Below are positions 1 through 6,430 of a DNA stretch of 8,506 nucleotides, piece after piece. Position 1 is the stretch's first letter, and every line of letters begins with the position of its first letter. Under the pieces are notes generated by a model. The model saw only the letters and a list, made by a program, of their open reading frames with translations, was not told where the DNA came from and ran no database searches. The translations under genes and the position numbers were made by a program. Source of the stretch: Pseudomonadota bacterium (lineage in GTDB: Bacteria; Pseudomonadota; Alphaproteobacteria; Acetobacterales; Acetobacteraceae); the NCBI GenBank assembly GCA_021845835.1, contig JAJZVE010000169.1, positions 1-8,506 on the forward strand, read 5' to 3'.

Positions 1-651
1 CCGGATGCGCAGCAGCGCCAGGATCGGCTGCAGCCATCCCGAGCTGCCGTCCTGACCTCGCCCGCCACGGTGGTCGGTGGCGCGGTCGGTGCGACGGCAG
101 AACGGCACCAGCAGCGCGGTGACGCCGACGGTGCCGCAGGCGAGCGCGACCACGGCGAAGCGCCACGATCCCAGATGCAGCAGCGCCGGCACCGACAGGC
201 CCGCCAGCAGCCCGCCCAGCGGCGCGCCCGTCTGCTTGAGCGAGAAGATCAGGTTGGCGTAGCGCGGCGGCGTGGCGGCGCCGAGCACCTGTGAGGTCGC
301 CGGCACCACCGGGCCATAGCCCAGCCCGATCACCAGCGCCCCCGCCGCCAGCACGGCGGGCTCCGGCGCCAGCAGGAGCGTCAGCCCGGCCGCACTGACC
401 ACGACGCTCGCCAGACTGAGCATCATCGGCCCGATCCGGTTCAGGATCGGCAGCCCGAAAACACAGATGCCCAGTGCCGCCAGATACATCAGCCCGGGAT
501 AGTAGCCGATCAGGCCGGCATCCCAGGATCGCGCGGCAGCGATGCTGGGCGCCAGCACCGGCACGCTGAGCGCGACCAGCGAGCTGAGCACCTGCACGAG
601 CAGGGTGAGCGCCAGTACCCAAACCATGCCCCACACGGATGCGCTTCTCAC
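1..651 (-). CDS. MFS transporter, N-terminal half (cut by the window edge)
   Basis: The 217 codons visible encode a hydrophobic protein with about six membrane segments (roughly residues 10-33, 46-67, 75-94, 98-123, 142-155 and 162-179). A polar stretch follows (about 180-205), like the central loop between the two six-helix halves of MFS carriers. The motif SLKQTGAPLGG (137-147) near the fifth segment is typical of MFS uptake carriers. The GTG start (651-649) overlaps the TGA of livF (650-648) as GTGA, which suggests translational coupling and membership in the same operon. A downstream ATG (residue 9) is an alternative start. The C-terminal half lies outside the window and the substrate cannot be told from the sequence. 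It is notable as a second, different type of carrier at the end of an ABC-importer operon. Confidence 0.82.
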   Translation of the reverse strand, partial: MRSASVWGMVWVLALTLLVQVLSSLVALSVPVLAPSIAAARSWDAGLIGYYPGLMYLAALGICVFGLPILNRIGPMMLSLASVVVSAAGLTLLLAPEPAVLAAGALVIGLGYGPVVPATSQVLGAATPPRYANLIFSLKQTGAPLGGLLAGLSVPALLHLGSWRFAVVALACGTVGVTALLVPFCRRTDRATDHRGGRGQDGSSGWLQPILALLRIR

Positions 652-1370
652 GCCGGCTCCTGCCGAATCCCGAGATAGATGTCCTGCACCTGCCGGTCGT
701 GGCGCAAGGCCTCGGCGGTGCCCGCCAGCCGTACCGCGCCGCGTTCGATCACGACGGCCCGGTCCGCCGCCGACAAGGTCGCGCCGATCTGCTGCTCGAC
801 GATCAGGATGCCGGTGCCGCTGCGCGCCCAATGCCGCAGGAAGGCCAGGATCTGCGGCATCAGCGCCTGCGCCAGCCCCAGCGACGGCTCGTCGCACAGC
901 AGCAGCTTCGGGCGGGCGGCGAAGGCCTGCGCCAGCACCACCATCTGCTGCTGCCCACCGCTGAGGTTGCGCGCCGGCTCGCGCAGCTTCTCGCGCAGGA
1001 TCGGGAACATCTCCAGCGCCGCGCCGGCCAGTTCGTCGAAATCCGGCCGCCCGCCGCGCCAGGCCGCGCCGATGCGGATGTTGTCGGCGACGCTGAGATT
1101 GGGGAAGACGCGATGGCCGTCCAGCACCAGGCGCAGGCCGCGACGCGCCATCTCCTCCGGCGGCAGGCCGGCGATGTCCGCCCCATCGAACGTGATCCGT
1201 CCTGCGGTCGGACGGATGAAGCCCGCCACCGTGCGCAGCAGCGTCGATTTGCCGGCCCCGTTGGCGCCCAGCACCAGCACGATCTCGCCGGCGGCGACCG
1301 ACAGGTCGATGCCGTGCAGCACCGGCACGCGCCCGTAGCCGGACCGGAGGCCCTCGACCTGCAGCATCAT
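648..1370 (-). CDS. livF: Branched-chain-type ABC importer ATPase, LivF-like
   Basis: This 240-residue cytoplasmic ATPase should power the importer together with the LivG half of the neighbouring fusion protein. Walker A is GANGAGKS (35-42), the signature is LSGGQ (136-140) and Walker B with the catalytic glutamate is LLLCDE (156-161), followed by the D-loop SLGLA. The usual H-loop histidine is replaced by Gln in IVEQQ, which is normal for LivF. At the Q-loop position, where this family has Gln or Glu (VPxGR), the protein reads VLDGHR, with Asp at 84. Length is normal for LivF. The start ATG (1370-1368) overlaps the TGA of the upstream gene as ATGA. The family carries branched-chain amino acids but also amides, urea and other small solutes, so the symbol denotes the subunit type, not the substrate. 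Confidence 0.93.
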   Translation of the reverse strand: MMLQVEGLRSGYGRVPVLHGIDLSVAAGEIVLVLGANGAGKSTLLRTVAGFIRPTAGRITFDGADIAGLPPEEMARRGLRLVLDGHRVFPNLSVADNIRIGAAWRGGRPDFDELAGAALEMFPILREKLREPARNLSGGQQQMVVLAQAFAARPKLLLCDEPSLGLAQALMPQILAFLRHWARSGTGILIVEQQIGATLSAADRAVVIERGAVRLAGTAEALRHDRQVQDIYLGIRQEPA

Positions 1371-3136
1371 TCCGCACCTGCCTCCACCGGCGCGTCAGCC
1401 GCACCGGTGAACAGGGCGCGCACACGCGGATTCGCCAGGATCTCCTGCGGCAGGCCCTCGGCGACCACCTGGCCGGCATCGAGCACGGTGATGCGGTCGG
1501 CGACCTGCCAGACCAGATGCAGATCATGCTCGATCAGCACGACCGTCTTGCCCCAGCGGTCGCGCAACGCCCGCAGCAGCAGCGCCAGTTCACGCCGCTC
1601 CTCCGACCCGAGGCCGGCGGCCGGCTCGTCGAACATCAGCACGTCCGCACCGGTCGCCAGCACGCGCAGGATTTCGAGCTGCCGGCGCTGGGCATGCGGC
1701 AGCACGTCGGGAAACTGCCCCTGCCAGTGCGCCCGCCGGGGCGCCAGCGTGTCCAGCACGCCGTCGCCCGCGTGGCCACGGCGCTGCCCGACGCGCAGAT
1801 TGTCCCAGATCGACATGTCCTCGAACACGCGGGGCGTCTGGAACGTCCGCCCGACGCCGAGCCGGGCGACGCGCTGCGGCGCGAGGCGGGTGGTATCGAC
1901 GCCCATGATGGCGACACGGCCGCCATCCAGCCGCGTGAAGCCGGAGACGACGTTGAGCAGCGTCGTCTTGCCCGATCCGTTCGGGCCGACCACCGCATGC
2001 ACTTGTCCAGGCGCGACGCTGAGGCTGACATCGTCGAGTGCCAGCATCCGGCCATAGGCCTTGCGCGCCCGCTCGACCACGATGGCGGCACCGCCCCGCG
2101 GCGCCACAGGTGGTACGGCGGGGACGGAGTCGGCCAGCACGTTGCCGACCGCGATCTCGCCCACGCCCTCGCGTTGGCGGTGCCGGCGCAGCGTGCGTTC
2201 CACGCTGCCGACCAGCCCGTCGGGAAACGCCAGCATGATGACGAAGGCCACGATGCCGTAGCCGAGCAACCGGTAACTGGCGAGGCCGGCGAGCAACGCA
2301 TTGGGGACCAGGTAAAGCACCCAGGCACCGATCACGGGACCGAGCAGCCGTCCCGCGCCGCCCACGATCACCGAGAAGAAGAAGTAGATCGAAAGATCGA
2401 CGCGAAAGGCGTAGGGGCTGACGAAGCCGATCACGGCGACATAGAGGCATCCCGCCATCCCGGTCACGAAGGCGGCGATCGTGAAGGCGAGGAAGCGCAG
2501 CCCTCCGGGGCTGAAGCCGAGGCTCATCGCCGCCTCGCCGCTGACCGCGGCGACGCGCATCCGTCGTCCGACGGCGCTGCGCCGGAACCAGGCATGGAAG
2601 ACAAGGCTGGCGATCGCCAGCGCCATGATGAGCAGCGACAGCCGGCTGACGCCGGCAATCACCGGCGCCGCCAGCGCCGGCACCGGCTGCGAAATGCCGT
2701 TGATGCCGTTGGTGTAGTCGCTGAACGCCACCAGCATCTCGGGAAACACCACGGCGGCACTCAGGGTGACGAAGCCCAGATAGTAGCTCTGCACGCGCAG
2801 GGCCGGCAGTGCGAACAGCAGGCCCAGCGCGACCGATGCCGCCACGCCGCACAGCGCGCCGACGGCGTAGCCCTGGCCGAGCAGCCCGGCGACCATGCCG
2901 GTCGTGTAGGCCGCGAGGCCGAACACCGCGCCCTGGCCGAAGGAAACCTGTCCCGCGTCGGACAGCAGCAGATTCTGCATGACCGCGACGGCGACGAACA
3001 GATCGACGATAGCGAAGTTGTAGGTCCAGTAGCTGCTGCCGGTCAGCGTCGGCACGATCAGGCTGACGACGATCAGCGCGATGCCGAGCGGCAATTGCAT
3101 ACTGCGCCGCCGCGGCGTCGCCGCCGTGCCGCCCAT
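1367..3136 (-). CDS. Fused LivM permease / LivG ATPase of a branched-chain-type ABC importer
   Basis: This 589-residue protein joins two subunits. Residues about 15-310 are a LivM-type inner-membrane permease: many hydrophobic helices, the SFGQGAVFGLAAY motif (65-77), and an EAA-like coupling loop at about 187-208. A polar linker (311-350) leads to a LivG-type ATPase (351-580). Its Walker A is GPNGSGKT (384-391), Q-loop Gln is 433, Walker B is VLMFDE (499-504) and H-loop His is 537. The signature reads LPHAQ (479-483). A non-serine second residue is seen in other LivG proteins (E. coli has LAYGD), but replacement of the glycine is unusual. Only about 46 residues separate the Q-loop from the signature, roughly 20 fewer than in typical LivG, so the helical subdomain is short. 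The ATG lies 1 nt after the livH stop (TGAGATG) with no clear Shine-Dalgarno, which suggests coupling. Met13 is an alternative start. Confidence 0.9.
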   Translation of the reverse strand: MGGTAATPRRRSMQLPLGIALIVVSLIVPTLTGSSYWTYNFAIVDLFVAVAVMQNLLLSDAGQVSFGQGAVFGLAAYTTGMVAGLLGQGYAVGALCGVAASVALGLLFALPALRVQSYYLGFVTLSAAVVFPEMLVAFSDYTNGINGISQPVPALAAPVIAGVSRLSLLIMALAIASLVFHAWFRRSAVGRRMRVAAVSGEAAMSLGFSPGGLRFLAFTIAAFVTGMAGCLYVAVIGFVSPYAFRVDLSIYFFFSVIVGGAGRLLGPVIGAWVLYLVPNALLAGLASYRLLGYGIVAFVIMLAFPDGLVGSVERTLRRHRQREGVGEIAVGNVLADSVPAVPPVAPRGGAAIVVERARKAYGRMLALDDVSLSVAPGQVHAVVGPNGSGKTTLLNVVSGFTRLDGGRVAIMGVDTTRLAPQRVARLGVGRTFQTPRVFEDMSIWDNLRVGQRRGHAGDGVLDTLAPRRAHWQGQFPDVLPHAQRRQLEILRVLATGADVLMFDEPAAGLGSEERRELALLLRALRDRWGKTVVLIEHDLHLVWQVADRITVLDAGQVVAEGLPQEILANPRVRALFTGAADAPVEAGAE

Positions 3137-3137
3137 C

Positions 3138-4016
3138 TCAGACCCGCCGCGCCGCGGGCGTTCCGAACAGGCCCTCGGGCCGGAGCATCAGCACCGCCAC
3201 GAGCAGCCCAAGCGTGACGAGGTTCTGGAATTCGCCGCCATAGGTGTATGCGGCATAGACCGAGGCGATGCCGACCAGGGCGCCGCCGGCGAGCGCACCG
3301 GCGTCGTTGCCGAGGCCGCCGACCACCGCAGCGACGAAGCCGTTGGTCGAATAGACCACGCCGCTGTCGTTGGCGATCGCCAGCACCGGCGCCGCGACGA
3401 AGCCGGCCGACCCGACGATCAGACCGCCGATGGCGAACGCCAGCACCTGCAACCGCCGCACCCGCAGGCCGGCCGCGCGCGCCGCATCGAGATCCTGTGC
3501 GATCGCGCTCAGACAGAGGCCGGTGAGCGTGCGGCGATGGAACAGCCGCAGTGCGACATACCAGAACGCCGCCAGCGCGATCGCCAGCAGGTGCGGCGCC
3601 GGCGTGCGCACGCCGAACAGCGTGAGCGGCGGGAACGGGCTCGGCGTGGACAATTCCCGGTCGCCCTGCAGCAGCAGGATCACGGCGCTGATCACCACCG
3701 ACGCGGCGAGCGTGGTGACCAGCCACGAATGCTGCTCGACGGAAGAACGCAGCGGCAACAGCGTCACATAGCCCTGCAGCGCCATCAGTGCCGCCAAAGC
3801 CAGTGCCACGACAGGGAGCATGCCGAGCCAGGGCCACGGGCCGCGATCCGTCGCCATGAAGCCGGCGGCCAGCAGTCCGCCGACGACCAGCATGCCGCCC
3901 TGCGCGAAGTTCAGGATCGCGCTCGATCGGTGGATGACGTTCAGGCTCATCGCCACCAGCGCGCACACCGCGCCCATGCCGAGGCCACGCAGCAGGATGA
4001 TCCCCAGGTCCTCCAC
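3138..4016 (-). CDS. livH: Branched-chain-type ABC importer permease, LivH-like
   Basis: This 292-residue inner-membrane protein is the second permease of the importer. The N-terminal motif NFAQGGM (36-42) is the hallmark of LivH. Hydrophobic helices run through the protein, with an EAA-like cytoplasmic loop at about 161-184 (GLxLxAIAxDxxAAxxxGL) and a C-terminal GGLGNDAGALAGG segment of the family. The GTG start at 4016 is favoured because GGAGGG lies 3 nt upstream, a tight but usable spacing. The out-of-frame ATG two bases earlier opens only a short frame. The gene begins 33 bp after the binding-protein stop and ends 1 nt before the LivM-LivG fusion. Confidence 0.93.
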   Translation of the reverse strand: MEDLGIILLRGLGMGAVCALVAMSLNVIHRSSAILNFAQGGMLVVGGLLAAGFMATDRGPWPWLGMLPVVALALAALMALQGYVTLLPLRSSVEQHSWLVTTLAASVVISAVILLLQGDRELSTPSPFPPLTLFGVRTPAPHLLAIALAAFWYVALRLFHRRTLTGLCLSAIAQDLDAARAAGLRVRRLQVLAFAIGGLIVGSAGFVAAPVLAIANDSGVVYSTNGFVAAVVGGLGNDAGALAGGALVGIASVYAAYTYGGEFQNLVTLGLLVAVLMLRPEGLFGTPAARRV

Positions 4017-4049
4017 ATTCCCTCCGCTATGCCGGATTGCGCGTCGTGT

Positions 4050-5298
4050 TCAGCAGGCCACGCGCTCCTGGATGCCGGCTTCGCCGCGGCGCGCCGGATG
4101 CACCACCGCGAGCGCATCGGGTCCGTACAGGAAGTGGCTCTCCTTGCTCGGCGCGACCGGACCGGCGATGCCGCGGAAACTGGCGCCGTTCCGCTCCACC
4201 CAGGCGGCGACGGTCGCCCCGTCGGTCCTGCCGCCGCTGCCTTCCACCGCCGCCTTGAACAGCATGACGGCATCGTGGAACAGCGCCGCCATCGTCAGCG
4301 ACAGGCGTGCGGCCGGACCGCCATTGAACTGCTTCGCGCGGGCGACGAAATCGAGGTACGGCTGCGGCTGCGCGCCGCCGGCGCAATAGGTGAAGCCGGC
4401 GTAGTTCGACCCGGTCACGTTCTCCAGCGCCGCCGCGCCGCACACCTTCTCCATCGCATCGACGAAGGTGCCGAGCGTCCAGTTTCCCGTCACAGGCGGA
4501 TTCCAGCCGACATCGCCGAGGCTTTTGATGACGTTGCCGGCATCCTCGCCGCTGGATGCGAACAGGAACAGCGTGTCCGGCCTGGCGTGCTTCAGCGCCA
4601 GCAGCTGCGGCGTCATGTCGATGGCGCGGTACTGGTACTCCTGCACCCCGGTCAGCTTGATGCCGGCTGCCTGCATCTCGCGCCGCATGTTCTGGACGAA
4701 ATCCTTGGCCTGCGCGCCGCTGTCGGAAATGATCGCGCCCGACCTGGCGTGCAGCGCCTGCGCGGCATGGGAGGCCATCTTGTTCGCCTGCGCCGCCGCG
4801 CTGACCAGCGTGCTGAAGTAATACGGCGCGACGGCGGGCGTGATGGCGAGCGATCCGGTAGAGCCGAACGAGGCGATGTTGGCGGCGTTCAGCACCGGCG
4901 CCGCCGCAAGCTCGATCTGGCTGATCACCGGGCCGATGACGAAATCCACCTTTTCCTGCTGCACCAGCCGCTTCCTGCTGCACCAGCCGCTTCATCTCGC
5001 CGACGCCGACCGTGGCATCGGTCTGCGTGTCGGCGATGATGCGCGTGATCTTGCGCCCGGCGATGCCGTTGCCCGCATTCAGCGTCGCCAGCGCCAGATC
5101 GACGCCGAACTGGACGGATTCGGACGTGGTGCCGCTCGATCCGCCGGTGTACTCGAGGCACAGGCCGAGCTTGAGCGGCATGTCCGCCGCCCGCGCTCGC
5201 AAGGGCAGCGCCGCCGTACCGGCCAGTGCCGCCGTTGCGGCCAGCAGGCCGCGGCGGTCGAGCGCCGTGGCGGCTGCGTATCTCCGTGAGTCCGTCAT
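4050..5298 (-). pseudogene. Periplasmic substrate-binding protein of the ABC importer, frameshifted by a 19-bp duplication
   Basis: This should be the receptor that captures solute in the periplasm and delivers it to LivH/LivM. Residues 1-109 are intact. A signal peptide carries an Arg-Arg pair (15-16, DRRGLL) and a probable cleavage site at ARA|AD (after 37), which suggests Tat export; the mature domain starts PLKLGLCLEYTGG. After EMKRLVQQE the frame shifts at a tandem duplication. The rest of the domain (VDFVIGPVIS onward, ending IQERVAC) continues in another frame to the TGA at 4052-4050. Removing 19 bp gives exactly 410 codons including the stop, with no other lesion seen. As sequenced, translation would continue out of frame to a stop at 4027 and give about 423 residues, mostly unrelated. 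The ATG at 5298 is chosen for its Shine-Dalgarno and signal peptide. The gene is second in the operon, 46 bp after the hydrolase. It may be a true pseudogene, a switchable allele or an assembly error. Confidence 0.88.
4953..4993. repeat. Perfect 19-bp tandem duplication (frameshifting) in the binding-protein gene
   Basis: On the plus strand the unit TTCCTGCTGCACCAGCCGC occurs at 4953-4971 and again at 4972-4990, followed by TTC, which starts a third partial copy. The periodicity is perfect across 41 bp and breaks at 4952 and 4994. Nineteen is not a multiple of three, so the duplication shifts the reading frame. Deleting either copy gives the continuous protein segment EMKRLVQQEKVDFVIGPVIS, a natural binding-protein sequence. 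No other repeats flank it and there is no transposon or IS sequence. Replication slippage is the likely origin (inference). Confidence 0.97.
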
Positions 5299-5300
5299 GA

Positions 5301-5309
5301 CCTTGCTCC
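5301..5309 (-). promoter_or_regulatory. Shine-Dalgarno fixing the binding-protein start
   Basis: On the minus strand GGAGCAAGG lies 2 nt before the ATG at 5298, with GGAG spaced 7 nt from it. The same frame stays open upstream to an ATG at 5427 inside the hydrolase gene, but that would put about 43 non-conserved residues ahead of the signal peptide. The start at 5298 is therefore preferred. Confidence 0.65.
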
Positions 5310-5344
5310 GACTTGCCGATTGGCGGATTGCCCGGGCTGGGTGC

Positions 5345-6196
5345 TCATGCGGCCGGCGCGGATTGTGCGGCGCCGGCCTGGGCGACGAAGGCGTCTGCGG
5401 CGCCGCGGCAGGTGGTGAACCAGACATCGGGACAACGCTGCATGTGCTCGATGATCCGGCGCAGCAGCAGCAGGCGCGACGGACGCCCGGTCACCTGCGG
5501 ATGCATGGTCAGGTTGAACAGTCCGCCGGCGGCGCGGATGGCGTCGAACTCGTCGCGCCAGATGGCGAAGATGTGGTCATTGGTCATGATGGCGCGCGGC
5601 GCCTTGATCGAGAACAGCGCATAGACGGCATCGTCCAGCGACCATGACCACGGCAGCTCCACCAGCGCGCGCGGATTGCCGGCGACCGCGTGGAAATACG
5701 GGTTGATCGCGTCCAGCATCGACGAGTCATAGAGGAAGCCGCGTTCGGCGAGCAGGCGGAACAGGTTGGCGCTGGTCTCGCCGGCGGCGGAGCGGAAGCC
5801 GGCGGGACGGATACCGGCGACGCGGTGCAGCGCCTCCAGGCCACGGTCCACCTCCTCCAGCTCGCCGGCGGGATCGGTCGGGTCGACCCAGCGATGCGAG
5901 TAGCTGTGGTGGCCGATCTCGTGCCCGTCCGCGAGGATCGCCTCCACCCGCGTGGGATGATGCTCGGCCGTCCAGCCGGGCACGAAGAACGTGGCGGGCA
6001 GGCGGCCCATGTCGCGCAGCACCTGCAGGATGCTCGGCACGCCCACCTTCGCACCGTACAACCCCTGCGACAGCGTGCCCGGCCGGTCGATATTGCTGGG
6101 ATCGCGGCCGAGCCACAGGGTTTCCGCATCGAAGTCGAAAGTCAGCAGCACGGCGCAGCGCGCGCCGTTGGGCCAGGCGACGGTCGTGTCGATCAC
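5345..6196 (-). CDS. Polysaccharide-deacetylase-fold (NodB/PuuE-like) hydrolase
   Basis: This 283-residue protein has no signal peptide and is probably a cytoplasmic metal-dependent C-N hydrolase of carbohydrate esterase family 4. Motif 1 is TFDFDAE (19-25), motif 2 is GHEIGHHSYSH (91-101), motif 3 is GFRSAAGE (132-139), and YDSSM (155-159), LPWSW (180-184) and MHPQ (230-233) follow. By analogy with the PuuE/HpPgdA subgroup, D23, H97 and H101 should hold the metal and D21 act as base. This subgroup includes allantoinase PuuE and a cyclic imide hydrolase as well as peptidoglycan-deacetylase-like proteins, so a small amide, imide or ureide is a more likely substrate here than a polysaccharide (inference). 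The GTG start at 6196 is supported by GGGAGGGG 4 nt upstream. It is the first gene of the transporter operon, so its substrate is probably the imported solute or a derivative. Confidence 0.88.
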   Translation of the reverse strand: MIDTTVAWPNGARCAVLLTFDFDAETLWLGRDPSNIDRPGTLSQGLYGAKVGVPSILQVLRDMGRLPATFFVPGWTAEHHPTRVEAILADGHEIGHHSYSHRWVDPTDPAGELEEVDRGLEALHRVAGIRPAGFRSAAGETSANLFRLLAERGFLYDSSMLDAINPYFHAVAGNPRALVELPWSWSLDDAVYALFSIKAPRAIMTNDHIFAIWRDEFDAIRAAGGLFNLTMHPQVTGRPSRLLLLRRIIEHMQRCPDVWFTTCRGAADAFVAQAGAAQSAPAA

Positions 6197-6245
6197 GTTT
6201 CCCCTCCCGCGATGTGCCTGCTACGTGACCGTCGCCGGCAGCCCC

Positions 6246-6262
6246 GCCATGCCGGGCATGGC
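6246..6262. promoter_or_regulatory. Perfect 8-bp-arm palindrome in the leader of the hydrolase operon
   Basis: GCCATGCC-G-GGCATGGC is a perfect inverted repeat with a one-base centre, ending 49 bp before the GTG start of the hydrolase. If transcription begins near 6358 it lies inside the 5' leader. It could be a protein-binding site; as RNA the tight centre would cost a few base pairs in the loop. There is no T-run after it, so it is not an ordinary terminator. Its role is unknown. Confidence 0.45.
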
Positions 6263-6309
6263 ATCGGCATCGAATGGCTGACCAGCGACGTTGGTAGACC
6301 GCATTTGGC

Positions 6310-6339
6310 TTGATCCACGCAAGCGATCTGGCGTATCGC
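6310..6339 (+). promoter_or_regulatory. Possible promoter of the IclR gene
   Basis: TTGATC (6310-6315) and TATCGC (6334-6339) are spaced by 18 bp on the plus strand. The -10 match is weak (three of six). The -10 lies within the palindromic site 6332-6350, which would fit autorepression by the encoded regulator. No better plus-strand candidate was found between 6197 and 6430. Confidence 0.25.
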
Positions 6340-6350
6340 ACTTCAGTACG
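6332..6350. promoter_or_regulatory. Candidate operator B for the IclR regulator
   Basis: The plus strand reads CGTATCGCACTTCAGTACG. It is an imperfect palindrome, with outer arms GGCGTA (6330-6335) and TACGCC (6347-6352) perfectly complementary. Aligned to the minus-strand reading of site A (8005-8023) it matches 14 of 19 positions, including all of the first nine. It lies between the divergent hydrolase operon and the IclR gene, 14 bp downstream of the minus-strand -10 element. In both places GCGATC also occurs a few bases to the left of the site. Confidence 0.6.
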
Positions 6351-6364
6351 CCCGGATTGCATTG

Positions 6365-6394
6365 AGCGTAAGCCCATGCCGTCCGCGCCGTCAA
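6365..6394 (-). promoter_or_regulatory. Candidate sigma-70-type promoter of the hydrolase/transporter operon
   Basis: On the minus strand TTGACG (6394-6389) and TACGCT (6370-6365) are spaced by 18 bp. The -35 matches the consensus at five of six bases; the -10 at three. The expected start is near 6358, giving a leader of about 160 nt. The element closely parallels the one before the SDR gene, with the same GCATTTGACG decamer, the same spacer and the palindromic site just downstream, which raises confidence above that of a lone weak match. Confidence 0.5.
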
Positions 6395-6416
6395 ATGCCT
6401 TCGCCACGCGCGGCGC

Positions 6417-6423
6417 AGAAGGA
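6417..6423 (+). promoter_or_regulatory. Shine-Dalgarno fixing the IclR start
   Basis: AGAAGGA ends 7 nt before the ATG at 6431. The frame is open upstream to a TTG at 6362, but that start would overlap the minus-strand promoter element and add 23 non-conserved residues, so 6431 is preferred. Confidence 0.65.
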
Positions 6424-6430
6424 AAACGCA

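Noticed and set aside
1861..1915. GGTATCGACGCC in the LivG coding region as a further IclR site
   Set aside because: Only a half-site match, no palindromic partner, and located inside a conserved coding segment.
1517..3217. A 566-codon open frame on the plus strand
   Set aside because: It is antisense to the LivM-LivG fusion, whose permease and ATPase motifs are unmistakable. The antisense product is rich in His, Arg, Gln and Asp with no recognisable domain, as expected from GC-rich codon bias.
3081..5039. A 652-codon open frame on the plus strand across livH and the binding-protein gene
   Set aside because: It lies antisense to two genes with clear family motifs and has the same low-complexity Arg/His/Gln composition. 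Its length reflects scarcity of stop codons.
6194..6271. A possible 25-codon leader ORF starting at the minus-strand ATG near 6271 and overlapping the hydrolase GTG as GTGA
   Set aside because: The overlap resembles other junctions in the operon, but there is no Shine-Dalgarno before it and the peptide is arginine-rich without a recognisable attenuator pattern. Not supported enough to annotate.
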